Counted from the first letter of the stretch, positions 6,860 to 15,382 are shown. The stretch: DNA of 17,284 nucleotides from Kiritimatiellia bacterium (GCA_904502135.1 CAJGDE010000034.1:1-17284); one strand, 5' to 3'. Numbers and translations: made by a program. The notes: generated from the letters alone by a model not told the origin.

Positions 6860-9424
6860 ATGAGCGAACAGTTGATTCAAACGCCGACGGTATTTGGTGA
6901 TAACGGGAATTTTCTTCTCGAAAGAGAGCTTGGCGCCGGCGGTATGGGCGGCGTGTACATGGGCCGCGATAAAATGCTCGATCGCCCTGTTGCCGTTAAA
7001 GTCATGCTCAAGGAATATGGCAGCGACGAGGCGTTTGTCGAAAAGTTCAAGAAAGAAGCCCAAGCCGCCGCTAGGCTCATCCACCCGAACATAGCGCAGG
7101 TCTACAGCTACGGCATCTGCGACGGAATGCCGTATATCGCAATGGAGCTTGTGGCCGGCGGTTCGCTCTTTAGGCTCATGCAGAATTCCCCAGGAAAGAC
7201 CGATGTCGCCAGGGTAATGAAGATTTGCGAGCAGGTCGCACAGGCTCTTAGATGTGCGACCGACCAGGGTCTCGTACATGGCGACATTAAGCCTGAGAAT
7301 ATCCTTCTTGACGCTAACGGCAACGCGAAGATTGTGGATTTCGGTCTTGCGGCGATGCAGAAAGATACAGATGAAATATGGGGCACTCCCTATTACATCG
7401 CTCCGGAAAAAGTTAAAAAGGAGCCTCTTGATCATCGTGCAGACATGTATTCGCTTGGCGCTACGCTTTATCATGCCCTTACGGGAGTGGCGCCGTTTGA
7501 AGGTGAAGATCCTATTGCCGTCGTGAAGAAGCGCTTTGAGGGTGCGCCTAAAAAGCCGAGCGAAATACGCCCTGAGCTTACATCGGCGATTGATGAGCTT
7601 ATCTTGAAAATGCTTGAAATCGAGAAAGATAAGCGCTTCCCGAGTTATGAGTCTCTGCTTGAGGCTTTCAATGCTGTTTTAACGAGCGGCCTTACGCAAA
7701 AGCCTTTGACTTCAACAGCGGCCTCGTCGGGCGCGAGTCCCGCCGCAAAGACGTCTGCTCAAGGTGCCCGCCGCACTACGATGATGCGCACGCGCCGCGC
7801 CGGGATGATGCGAACGGGTGTAAAAACGAAAGTTTCCACAGCGACCCAGGCCGAGAAATCCTCCGACACGGATATTGACGAAGACGAGGAGGAGGGCGGC
7901 AGCATCGTAGGAAAGGTTTTGCTTGTCGTTACGGGGGTGATAGTTTCCATCGCTCTTCTGATCGGAGGTCTTGTATGGTATCAAATCTCCGACAAGAAGG
8001 CGCGCGAGCGCGAAGAGCAGCGCCAGATTCTTGACGGAATCTCAAAGGCTCGCTCGGCCATCGCCGACAATATCGTCGCGGCGCAGAAGTTTGCTGACGA
8101 GTGCGATGCGATGACAGCCAAAGTCGTTAAATTCGTTGAAGATTCGACGACGGAGCTTTCAAGACATTTGCCAAAGGAGATTTCCGGTCTCTTAAAGCCG
8201 GCCGTGAGCGAGGAAGTGAAGAAGGCGATGGAGGATTTGGCCAATTTCGGAAAGCCTCCGGCCGCCCCTGAAACCAATCAAGTCGTTGTCGCTACGAACG
8301 CGCCGCCTCAGGCTGCTTCAACGAACGCGCCGCCGCAGGCTGTGACTAATTCCGCCGCGCAGATCGCTTCACCTGTTCCAGGCATGGCGCAGGCGCTCGA
8401 AGCGAAGGCGGCGCAGCTGCCGTTAGAGATTGTCGCAATGCAGGAGGTTTGGTCTCGCACATATTCCGTGATGGCCTCTTCGCTTAGAGTTCGTCTTAAA
8501 GTCAAGGAGATTGAGGCCAAGGCAGCAGAGGCGGATGAGATTAAAGGAGATACTTTAGATAACGCTAATCTGCTTGGCGCGTTGTCGAGAGAACTTCTTG
8601 ATATGATTGAAACGATGAAGAGTTCGAAGGATGTCGAAAACATAAAGAAGACGGCTACATTCGTTAAGCAGAAAGGTCAGAAGGCTGTAAGAGACGGCAT
8701 TAAGAGAATTAAGATCGAGCGTCTTGAAAGAGAGCGCGAGGCCCAGAAAAAGGCTGCGGCCGAGGCCGAGAAAAAGCGCCAGGAAGAAGAGCGTGCCGCC
8801 AAGGAGAAGCTGATCGCCGAGGAAACGTCCGAGATAAAGGCCAAGTTTGACAAGATGGTTACGGACGGCATTGTGCGCCAGTTTGACTGGGAAGGCGCCG
8901 AGCGTCAGCTTAAGTACGCCTCCGACAGCTTCAAGACGGCAGAAGGGCAGTTGGCGGTTAAAGAACAGCTTTACAAGATTGAGTCGATGAAGAAGATGCA
9001 GAATATTTTCATCAAGGCTCTCAAGGGCTATAAGTTCAGACGCGATCATCATAAGATCAAGGGATATACGATCGTTTCAGCAGACAAAAACGAGATCCAT
9101 TGCTTGAGACCTGACGGCAAGGGAAAACGCGACTTTACATGGCAGAAGTTCATTGTGCAGTGCCCTAAAAACTTAAACGAGCTTCTTGTCACGTTTATCG
9201 TCAAAGGCCGCACGAATCCGAAGACCAAGCTCAATCTCCGTGACTGGGCCGACTCGATGATAGGCTCGGCCCTTATTCTGAGATATGTTCTAGCCGATCA
9301 GCCGGAGGCCGCCGCGAATTGCCAATATATCGTTAAAGAGGTGGCCAAGCAGTATCCCGATTACCATAAGAAACTCAAAGAGATTTTCCCTGACGTAGAG
9401 TTCGATTCGTCGGCAGAGGAGTAA
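6860..9424 (+). CDS. Membrane Ser/Thr protein kinase with long C-terminal region
   Basis: This is an 854-residue Hanks-type kinase. Kinase residues 18-270 show the glycine loop GAGGMG (25-30), ATP lysine K47 in VAVK, Glu66, the catalytic loop HGDIKPEN (140-147, Asp142), DFG (160-162), GTPYYIAPE (175-183) and DMYSLG. HGD replaces HRD, so it is a non-RD kinase, a class that usually does not depend on activation-loop phosphorylation. Then come a Ser/Ala/Thr linker, a basic MMRTRRAGMMRT stretch (308-319), an acidic run (337-345) and one membrane span (about 348-374). The region beyond has a tandem TNAPPQA repeat (479-494), a long Glu/Lys/Arg/Ala coiled coil (about 545-660) and an unrecognised C-terminal domain (about 720-854). 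No PASTA, WD40 or FHA domain is seen. Substrates are unknown. The gene lies seven bases before ilvA. Confidence 0.92.
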   Translation: MSEQLIQTPTVFGDNGNFLLERELGAGGMGGVYMGRDKMLDRPVAVKVMLKEYGSDEAFVEKFKKEAQAAARLIHPNIAQVYSYGICDGMPYIAMELVAGGSLFRLMQNSPGKTDVARVMKICEQVAQALRCATDQGLVHGDIKPENILLDANGNAKIVDFGLAAMQKDTDEIWGTPYYIAPEKVKKEPLDHRADMYSLGATLYHALTGVAPFEGEDPIAVVKKRFEGAPKKPSEIRPELTSAIDELILKMLEIEKDKRFPSYESLLEAFNAVLTSGLTQKPLTSTAASSGASPAAKTSAQGARRTTMMRTRRAGMMRTGVKTKVSTATQAEKSSDTDIDEDEEEGGSIVGKVLLVVTGVIVSIALLIGGLVWYQISDKKAREREEQRQILDGISKARSAIADNIVAAQKFADECDAMTAKVVKFVEDSTTELSRHLPKEISGLLKPAVSEEVKKAMEDLANFGKPPAAPETNQVVVATNAPPQAASTNAPPQAVTNSAAQIASPVPGMAQALEAKAAQLPLEIVAMQEVWSRTYSVMASSLRVRLKVKEIEAKAAEADEIKGDTLDNANLLGALSRELLDMIETMKSSKDVENIKKTATFVKQKGQKAVRDGIKRIKIERLEREREAQKKAAAEAEKKRQEEERAAKEKLIAEETSEIKAKFDKMVTDGIVRQFDWEGAERQLKYASDSFKTAEGQLAVKEQLYKIESMKKMQNIFIKALKGYKFRRDHHKIKGYTIVSADKNEIHCLRPDGKGKRDFTWQKFIVQCPKNLNELLVTFIVKGRTNPKTKLNLRDWADSMIGSALILRYVLADQPEAAANCQYIVKEVAKQYPDYHKKLKEIFPDVEFDSSAEE
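8294..8342 (+). repeat. 27-base tandem repeat inside the kinase gene
   Basis: Two 22-base blocks starting ACGAACGCGCCGCC at 8294-8315 and 8321-8342 differ at one base, with a 27-base period. They encode two copies of TNAPPQA in the linker. The period is a multiple of three, so copy-number change would keep the frame. Confidence 0.85.
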
Positions 9425-9431
9425 TGCGAAG

Positions 9432-10931
9432 ATGAATTATCTTACTGAAATCTTAAACGCGACCGTATATGACGTGGCGGTTGAAACGCCGCTTGAAGAA
9501 GCTGTCGGCCTTTCCAAAAAGTACGGTTGCCGTTTTTTGCTCAAGCGTGAAGATCTGCAAAGTGTCCATAGCTTTAAGCTGCGAGGTGCCTACAACAAGA
9601 TGAGTCAGCTTCCCAAGGAGGCTCTCGAAAAGGGCGTGCTTGCGGCATCGGCCGGCAATCATGCGCAGGGTGTTGCGCTTTCCGCCAAGAAGCTCGGCAT
9701 CAAGGCGACTATCGTAATGCCTGTGACAACGCCGGAGATCAAGGTAAATTCGGTTAAGTCTTTCGGCGCGAACATCGTTCTTCACGGCGACGGGTATTCG
9801 GATGCGGCGGAAGAAGCTGCTAGACTTGTCAAAGAAAAGAAGCTCACCTTCATCCATCCGTATGACGATCCGAGCGTTATAGCCGGCCAGGGGACTGTCG
9901 CGAAGGAGATTTTGGAACAATGCCCGAGAGTCGACAGCGTTTATGTCCCTATCGGCGGAGGTGGCCTTGCCGCGGGTGTGGCAGTTTACATCAAGAGCGT
10001 AAAGCCTTCTGTAAAAGTTTACGGTGTTGAACCCGAAGACTCTGACTGTATGTACCGCTCGATTAAGGCCGGGCGCAGAGTCACTCTTGAAAATCCGGGC
10101 CTTTTTGCCGACGGCGTGTGTGTGAAGAAGCCGGGGGAGGAGACTTTCAGGCTTTGCAAGAAGTATCTTGACGGAATTATTCGCGTCTCGACCGGGGAGC
10201 TTTGCAAGGCCATAAAAGATATTTTCGAAGCGACGCGCGCCATCAGCGAGCCGGCGGGAGCCCTAGCTCTGGCGGCGGCGAAAAAGACGGCGAAGAAGAA
10301 TGAAACGTGCGTCGCGATAGTTTCTGGGGCGAATATGAATTTCGACCGTATCCGTTTTGTCTCGGAGCAGACGGAAATCGGCGAAAAACGCGAGGCGATT
10401 TTTGAATGCCAGATACCTGAGAAAATGGGCAGCTTCAGAAAGTTCATCTCCAAGATCGGCAAGCGCGCCGTAACTGAGTTTAACTATCGCATGAGTGACC
10501 CTTCGCACGCGCATGTTTTTGTCGGTCTCAGCGTCAAAGATCAACAGGAGCGCGAGCAGCTCGTCAAGACCTTCACATCGGCCGGGTTTCCGACAATTGA
10601 TCTTACCGACGATGCGATCGCCAAAGAGCATGTGCGGCATATGGTCGGCGGCCATGTTCGCGGCGTTCACGATGAAGTAGTCTATTCATTTGAATTTCCA
10701 GAACGTCCCGGTGCACTGATGGATTTTCTTTCGGTAATTGCGGTAAAGTGGAATATCTCGCTTTTCCACTATCGCAATCACGGCGCCGATCACGGCAAGG
10801 TTCTGGCCGGCTTTCAGGTTCCAGAGGCTGAGAGGCGGGAATTTGCCGCGGCTTTGGAGAAGATAGGCTATCAGTTTACAGACGTTTCGTCCGATCCGGC
10901 CTATAGATACTTTCTTGGCAACAGAGATTGA
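9432..10931 (+). CDS. ilvA: Threonine ammonia-lyase (threonine deaminase), biosynthetic
   Basis: This PLP enzyme converts threonine to 2-oxobutanoate and ammonia, the first committed step to isoleucine. It has 499 residues, close to E. coli IlvA. The PLP lysine is K49 in SFKLRGA; SAGNHAQG (73-80) and the phosphate-binding GGGGL (175-179) are intact. Two ACT-like regulatory regions follow, about 322-395 and 416-490, the second with PERPGALMDFL. They mark the long, biosynthetic form that is normally inhibited by isoleucine and activated by valine, unlike the short catabolic TdcB. The ribosome site AGGAG at 9417-9421 overlaps the end of the kinase gene, so translation is probably coupled. Asd, which acts earlier on the aspartate to threonine route, lies two genes on. 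Confidence 0.95.
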   Translation: MNYLTEILNATVYDVAVETPLEEAVGLSKKYGCRFLLKREDLQSVHSFKLRGAYNKMSQLPKEALEKGVLAASAGNHAQGVALSAKKLGIKATIVMPVTTPEIKVNSVKSFGANIVLHGDGYSDAAEEAARLVKEKKLTFIHPYDDPSVIAGQGTVAKEILEQCPRVDSVYVPIGGGGLAAGVAVYIKSVKPSVKVYGVEPEDSDCMYRSIKAGRRVTLENPGLFADGVCVKKPGEETFRLCKKYLDGIIRVSTGELCKAIKDIFEATRAISEPAGALALAAAKKTAKKNETCVAIVSGANMNFDRIRFVSEQTEIGEKREAIFECQIPEKMGSFRKFISKIGKRAVTEFNYRMSDPSHAHVFVGLSVKDQQEREQLVKTFTSAGFPTIDLTDDAIAKEHVRHMVGGHVRGVHDEVVYSFEFPERPGALMDFLSVIAVKWNISLFHYRNHGADHGKVLAGFQVPEAERREFAAALEKIGYQFTDVSSDPAYRYFLGNRD

Positions 10932-10952
10932 CAAAAAAAAGGAGAAAATAAA

Positions 10953-11090
10953 ATGAAAAAATACGTTTGCAAGATTTGCGGCTGGGTTTACGATCCTGCT
11001 GAGCATGACAATGTGGAGTTTGCCGATCTTCCCGAAGATTGGACTTGCCCTGTATGCGGCGTAGGCAAAGAGCACTTTGAAGAAGCCTGA
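10953..11090 (+). CDS. Short rubredoxin (45 residues)
   Basis: This small one-iron electron carrier is cytosolic. The four iron ligands are C6 and C9 (CKICGWVYDP) and C32 and C35 (CPVCGVGK), with the conserved DLPEDW just before the second pair. Normal rubredoxins have 52-54 residues; here about seven are missing from the loop between YDPAE and the DLPEDW segment. The same shortening is known in the 45-residue rubredoxin of Desulfovibrio desulfuricans 27774. A strong ribosome site, AAGGAG at 10939-10944, lies eight bases before the ATG in an A-rich leader. The gene starts 21 bases after ilvA, and its stop can overlap a start for the next gene (TGATG). A plausible partner is the reverse rubrerythrin at 15409. 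Confidence 0.93.
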   Translation: MKKYVCKICGWVYDPAEHDNVEFADLPEDWTCPVCGVGKEHFEEA

Positions 11091-11094
11091 TGAT

Positions 11095-11100
11095 AGGTGA
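11095..11100 (+). promoter_or_regulatory. Ribosome binding site that decides the mgtC-like start
   Basis: AGGTGA lies seven bases before the ATG at 11108. The earlier in-frame ATG at 11090, overlapping the rubredoxin stop, has only a weak AGAAG at 11081-11085 upstream. I therefore prefer 11108; coupling through 11090 remains possible and would add six residues. Confidence 0.5.
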
Positions 11101-11107
11101 CGGAGAA

Positions 11108-11539
11108 ATGATACTGCGCCTGCTGCTGGCGGCAGTATTCGGCGCGCTGATCGGCATCGAGAGGGAATATCGCTCAAAGGTGGCCGGTCTTCGCACCCAC
11201 CTTCTTGTTACCATCGGTTCAGCGCTTTTGATGCTGCTGTCGAAATACGGCTTCGGCGGCGAGGGCGATCCAGCGCGCATAGCGGCTCAAATCGTCAGCG
11301 GCATCGGTTTTATCGGCGCTGGTGCGATCATTATGGATCGCCGCCATGCCGTTCACGGTCTTACTACGGCCGCCGGCATCTGGGTGTCCTCCGGCATCGG
11401 CATGACGGTGGGCGCCGGTATGTACGCCTTGGCCACGGCCGCGACTGTACTCTCGCTCCTCGGTCTTGAATTGGCGGTATTTGCCTTGCGCTCTCCGAAA
11501 GAGCGCATCGCCGAAAAAGAAGAAAGCGACGACAAGTGA
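11108..11539 (+). CDS. MgtC/SapB family inner-membrane protein
   Basis: The product (143 residues from 11108, 149 from 11090) has the hallmarks of the MgtC/SapB N-terminal membrane domain. These are LLLAAVFGALIGIEREY, GLRTHLLVTIGSAL, DPARIAAQIVSGIGFIGAGAII and HGLTTAAGIWVSSGIG, giving about four membrane spans, then a short charged tail. Members include MgtC, a virulence factor needed in low magnesium, but many short homologues, like this one, lack its C-terminal ACT-like domain and have no known role. I therefore give no gene symbol. It is the last gene of the series; a new promoter follows within 64 bases. The nearby redox and amino-acid genes give no clue to its job. Confidence 0.9.
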   Translation: MILRLLLAAVFGALIGIEREYRSKVAGLRTHLLVTIGSALLMLLSKYGFGGEGDPARIAAQIVSGIGFIGAGAIIMDRRHAVHGLTTAAGIWVSSGIGMTVGAGMYALATAATVLSLLGLELAVFALRSPKERIAEKEESDDK

Positions 11540-11560
11540 TGATTCGCGGCGAAGCGTTTT

Positions 11561-11569
11561 TGGTATAAT
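11561..11569 (+). promoter_or_regulatory. Extended -10 promoter for asd
   Basis: TGG-TATAAT lies in the short gap after the mgtC-like gene, with no good -35 box at 16-18 bases. Start of transcription would be near 11576, giving a leader of about 28 bases. The 11-base motif TTTGGTATAAT recurs upstream of the cysteine desulfurase and the DUF975 gene. Confidence 0.65.
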
Positions 11570-11603
11570 ATTACGAATTTGAGTAAAAGAAAGAAACAAA
11601 AAA

Positions 11604-12617
11604 ATGAAAAAGTATAAAGTAGGATTGGTCGGTGTCGGAGCTGTCGGCACGGAGATGATCAAGGTTCTTAAAGAGCGTAACTTTCCGCTTGACGGTCAGG
11701 TTCAGGTTTTCGCCAGCCGCGAGCGCGACGAAGTGATTTTGGGCGAGACATATCATGTTCTTCCTGCTACGGAAAACAGTTTTGACGGTCTTGATATTGT
11801 CCTTTTCGCGGGAAAGACCGACGTCGCCATTCAGCTTAAGGATGCCGTCGTAAAGGCAGGGGCGAAGATGATCGACAATTCCCGCGCCTTCCGTCAAGAT
11901 CCCGAGGTTCCGCTTGTAGTCCCTCAGGTCAATGCTGAAGATCTTGATTGGAACAAGGGCGTTATCGCCAACCCCAACTGCACGACAGCTATTATGCTTG
12001 AGGCCGTGGCGCCTCTTCACAAGGCGAAGAAGGTAAAACGCATCATCGCTTCCACCTATCAGGCCGCTTCCGGTGCCGGCGCACCCGGTCTTGCGGAGCT
12101 TGAGGAGCAGATGAAAGAATATGTCGCCGGAAAGGATCTTACGGTTAAGGCCTTCCAGCATCAGCTCACATACAATCTTATTCCGCATATCGACAAATTC
12201 GATGAGACGAATTGGTATACGCTTGAAGAGCTCAAGATGCTTAACGAGTCGCGCAAGATGCTTCATGCGCCTGATTTGAAGCTTTCCTGCACATGTGTTC
12301 GCGTGCCGATCGCCCGCGCCCATTCAGAGTCGCTCAACATCGAATTTGAAGAGGAGATAACACCTGAAGAGGCTCGCGAAATTCTCGCCGCTGCCGATGG
12401 GGTAAAGCTCGTGGACGATCCGTTAAACGGCGGCTATCCTATGCCTCTTGATGCTACGGCGAAGTATGATGTTCTTGTCGGGCGCATCCGTCAGGATATC
12501 TCGCGTGATGACAAGAAGGGTCTTGATCTTTTCGTTTCAGGCGATCAGCTGCTCAGAGGCGCTGCATTAAACGCCGTTGAAATTGCAGAGCACCTTATCA
12601 AGCGCGGTCTTGTCTGA
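11604..12617 (+). CDS. asd: Aspartate-semialdehyde dehydrogenase
   Basis: It reduces aspartyl phosphate to aspartate semialdehyde with NADPH, at the branch to lysine/diaminopimelate, threonine and methionine. All 337 residues of a normal enzyme are present: the nucleotide-binding GLVGVGAVGTE (7-17), DNSRAFR, the catalytic Cys126 in NPNCTT, Gln153 in TYQAASGAG, and Arg233 and His240 in the RVPIARAHSES segment. GDQLLRGAALNAVEIAE near the end is also typical. The start has only a weak, A/G-rich ribosome site (AAAGAAAG) in an A-rich leader. The gene has its own promoter and is coupled to smc by a TGATG overlap. Together with ilvA it covers two steps of the aspartate to isoleucine route. Confidence 0.96.
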   Translation: MKKYKVGLVGVGAVGTEMIKVLKERNFPLDGQVQVFASRERDEVILGETYHVLPATENSFDGLDIVLFAGKTDVAIQLKDAVVKAGAKMIDNSRAFRQDPEVPLVVPQVNAEDLDWNKGVIANPNCTTAIMLEAVAPLHKAKKVKRIIASTYQAASGAGAPGLAELEEQMKEYVAGKDLTVKAFQHQLTYNLIPHIDKFDETNWYTLEELKMLNESRKMLHAPDLKLSCTCVRVPIARAHSESLNIEFEEEITPEEAREILAAADGVKLVDDPLNGGYPMPLDATAKYDVLVGRIRQDISRDDKKGLDLFVSGDQLLRGAALNAVEIAEHLIKRGLV

Positions 12618-15382
12618 TGTATCTCAAGCAGTTAGACGTAACGGGATTCAAGAGCTTCGCCGACAGGACGAAGCTCACCTTTGAGCCCGGCCTTATCGCG
12701 ATTGTAGGTCCTAACGGATGCGGAAAGTCTAACGTTTCCGATGCGATCCGCTGGGTACTCGGAGAGCAGAGACCTACGGCGCTCAGATGTTCGAAACTCG
12801 CCGATGTCGTTTTTAACGGCACCGATACGCGAAAGCCTCTTGGCCTGGCCGAGGTTTCGATCACGTTCGCTGACTGCGAAAAAGAGCTTGGAACCGACTA
12901 TAATGAGGTTACGATCACCCGCCGCGTCTATCGCGATGGAACGGGAGAGTATTTTATAAATAAACAGGCGAGCCGTCTTAAGGACGTGCAGCGCCTTTTT
13001 ATGAATACGGGCATAGGCACAAGCTCCTATTCCGTGATGGCTCAGGGCCAGATCGATGCTATTCTTTCATCAAGGCCTGAAGATCGCCGCGGTATCTTTG
13101 AAGAAGCCGCAGGCATCATGAAGTTTAAGGCCGATCGAAAAGACGCGCTTAGAAAAATAGATCAGACTGAACAGAATCTTCTGCGTGAGGCCGACGTCCT
13201 GAGAGAAATGAAGCGTCAGATCGCCTCATTGCAGCGTCAGGTTGGTAAGGCTCAGAAATACAAGGAGCTGCGCGATAAGCTTCGCGACCTTGACATATAC
13301 GTCTCGAAGCAGAAGATCCACTCTTTTGATCTTGAGCTTGAGCAGAACGCGGCCAATCGGCAGGAGATAGAAAAGGCCATTCTCGAAGCGCAGGAAATCG
13401 TCTCGGAGGCTGAGTCGACGGCCCAAAGACTTCATGGTGAGATTCATGAGCTTGAAGAGAGACTTCAGTCTTTAGCTTCGCAGCAGGCGGCCGCAGAAAG
13501 CGAATACCGCCGTGCGCACGAAGTAATTGGGGTCAACGCTTCGCGTATTGAGGAATATAGAGCGTTCGCAGAGCGCGATAAGCGCGAAATAGCGCAGTCC
13601 CGCCAGCTTCTTGAAGAAGTCAAGATGCAATCGGAGAGTCTCGGGCAGAAGACTAAGCTTTTGACTGATTCTCTTGAGGCCGCGAAATGTTCCTTGGTTG
13701 AAGCGGAGGAGACTTTTACCCAAGGTCAGCGCCGGATAGAAGAACTTCGCATTTCGCTACAAAGCGCCAGAGCCGAAGCCGTTCAGTGCGATCGTGAAGC
13801 TTCAGAGAAGCGTGAAGAGCTGATGAAGCTTAGGATCAAGCATGAGCAAGCCGTTATCGACGACGAGGAGAGCGTCTCGGCCGTTATATCGCCGGCCGGA
13901 GAAGGTGGCGTTCGTTTTCTTGATTGCATAAAAGTGGATGAAAGCTGCCGTGAAAGCGCGGAAGCGGCGCTTGGCGGGCTTTATGTCGCCTCCGGTGCGC
14001 CGTCTATCAAAGCTTCGTTTTCAGTCAATGATTCGTCTCTTGAATTGCGTGTGCCTAAGAGTTCGTTCGAGGCGGGCACGCAGAATGCGGATTTAGTAGT
14101 TCAACTTGAAAATCTTGCGCGCGAGGTTGATCAGAAGAACGCCCGCCGCGAAGAACTCTCTCAATTGGTCGCCTCCGGCACCGAAGAGCTTCAGAGACTT
14201 GAGATTTCAAATATCGAAGAAAGTCAGCGCCTTACGGAGCGTCGCATAGCCGCCAGTCAACTTGAGCAGGAGCTTTCGTTTGTCGGGCAGCAGAACGAGC
14301 AGGCCATGTTGAGGCGTGAAGAGTTGGAGCGTGTCGTCGAGTCCCGTGAAGAAGGGATTCGCGGCTATGAGGAGTCGATCGCAAGATTGACCGACGAGTC
14401 GGGCGATCTTCTTTCTCAATTGGATGAATTAAAAGAAAAGGCCGCTTCATTCAATCTTGCGATGGATGACGAACGCGTCAAGCGCGCGGGAATGATGGAG
14501 CGCATAGCGGCGGCTGATCAGGCCGTTGCCGAAAGGCGCGCCGGGCTTGATCAGGCTAGGGACTTCCGTTCAAAGCTTGATGTTCAAGCCGCCGAGTCGA
14601 CGATGCGCCGTCAGAATGTCTATGATCATCTTCAGGATGAGTACGGGCTTTTTGCGGACGCGGTAATGCGAGAGAGCGATCCTAAATGGAAGAACGGCGT
14701 AGTGCCTCCAATGGAAGAGCTTGAAGGCACGGTAGCCCGTCTCCAATCGGAAATTGCGGCGCTCGGCCCGGTAAATATGGTCGCTATCGATGAGTGCCGT
14801 GAACTTGAAGAGCGTTATGCGCGCGAGAAGGCCCAGGAAGAGGATCTCCTCGCCGCGAAAGCCCAGCTGGTTGAGCTTATAAACAATCTCAATTTGACTT
14901 CCGGCGATATGTTCAAGACGACGTTCGAGCAGGCTAATCGTAATTTCCAGACGATGTTTACGAAACTTTTCGGCGGCGGTGAGGCTCGTTTAGTGCTTTT
15001 GGAGAATTCTGAAGATCCTCTTGAGTGCGGCATTGATATTATCGCGCGTCCTCCGGGCAAGCGTCCCCAGTCGGTTACGCTTCTTTCCGGCGGCGAGAGA
15101 ACGATGACGGCGGTCGCGCTTCTCTTCTCGATCTTTATGATCAAGCCGGCTCCTTTCTGTATGCTTGATGAACTTGATGCGGCTTTGGACGACGCCAACA
15201 TCGGCCGCTTCGTCGAGCAGCTTAAGGAGTTTCTCGCGCAGTCGCAGTTTCTTATCATTACGCACAACCAGCACACGATCGCGGGCAGCGATCTTGTCTA
15301 CGGCGTCAGCCAGCAGGAGAAGGGCGTCTCGCGCGTTATATCGATGAAACTTAGTGACCTTGGCGTCAAGGCGAAGAAATGA
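12617..15382 (+). CDS. smc: SMC chromosome condensation ATPase, short arms and reduced hinge
   Basis: SMC dimers organise and help segregate the chromosome, normally with ScpA and ScpB. Both ATPase half-heads are intact. The N-terminal one has Walker A GPNGCGKS (31-38) and Q-loop Gln143 in MAQGQID. The C-terminal one has the signature LLSGGERTMTA (822-832), Walker B with D851/E852 in FCMLDELDAALD, and His883 in ITHNQHT. Coiled coil covers about 170-425 and 490-755. The total is 921 residues against about 1150-1200 usually. The hinge region (about 420-490) keeps only a first part resembling the family (FLDCIKVDESCRESAEAALGG); its normal second half and glycine-rich end are not visible. The reading frame is unbroken. 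No scpA or scpB lies nearby. It overlaps asd by TGATG. It could be a divergent SMC rather than the sole chromosomal one. Confidence 0.93.
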   Translation: MYLKQLDVTGFKSFADRTKLTFEPGLIAIVGPNGCGKSNVSDAIRWVLGEQRPTALRCSKLADVVFNGTDTRKPLGLAEVSITFADCEKELGTDYNEVTITRRVYRDGTGEYFINKQASRLKDVQRLFMNTGIGTSSYSVMAQGQIDAILSSRPEDRRGIFEEAAGIMKFKADRKDALRKIDQTEQNLLREADVLREMKRQIASLQRQVGKAQKYKELRDKLRDLDIYVSKQKIHSFDLELEQNAANRQEIEKAILEAQEIVSEAESTAQRLHGEIHELEERLQSLASQQAAAESEYRRAHEVIGVNASRIEEYRAFAERDKREIAQSRQLLEEVKMQSESLGQKTKLLTDSLEAAKCSLVEAEETFTQGQRRIEELRISLQSARAEAVQCDREASEKREELMKLRIKHEQAVIDDEESVSAVISPAGEGGVRFLDCIKVDESCRESAEAALGGLYVASGAPSIKASFSVNDSSLELRVPKSSFEAGTQNADLVVQLENLAREVDQKNARREELSQLVASGTEELQRLEISNIEESQRLTERRIAASQLEQELSFVGQQNEQAMLRREELERVVESREEGIRGYEESIARLTDESGDLLSQLDELKEKAASFNLAMDDERVKRAGMMERIAAADQAVAERRAGLDQARDFRSKLDVQAAESTMRRQNVYDHLQDEYGLFADAVMRESDPKWKNGVVPPMEELEGTVARLQSEIAALGPVNMVAIDECRELEERYAREKAQEEDLLAAKAQLVELINNLNLTSGDMFKTTFEQANRNFQTMFTKLFGGGEARLVLLENSEDPLECGIDIIARPPGKRPQSVTLLSGGERTMTAVALLFSIFMIKPAPFCMLDELDAALDDANIGRFVEQLKEFLAQSQFLIITHNQHTIAGSDLVYGVSQQEKGVSRVISMKLSDLGVKAKK

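Noticed and set aside
11571..12323. Minus-strand open frame of 250 codons opposite asd
   Set aside because: Shadow of asd, which has all its catalytic residues; no separate evidence for a gene.
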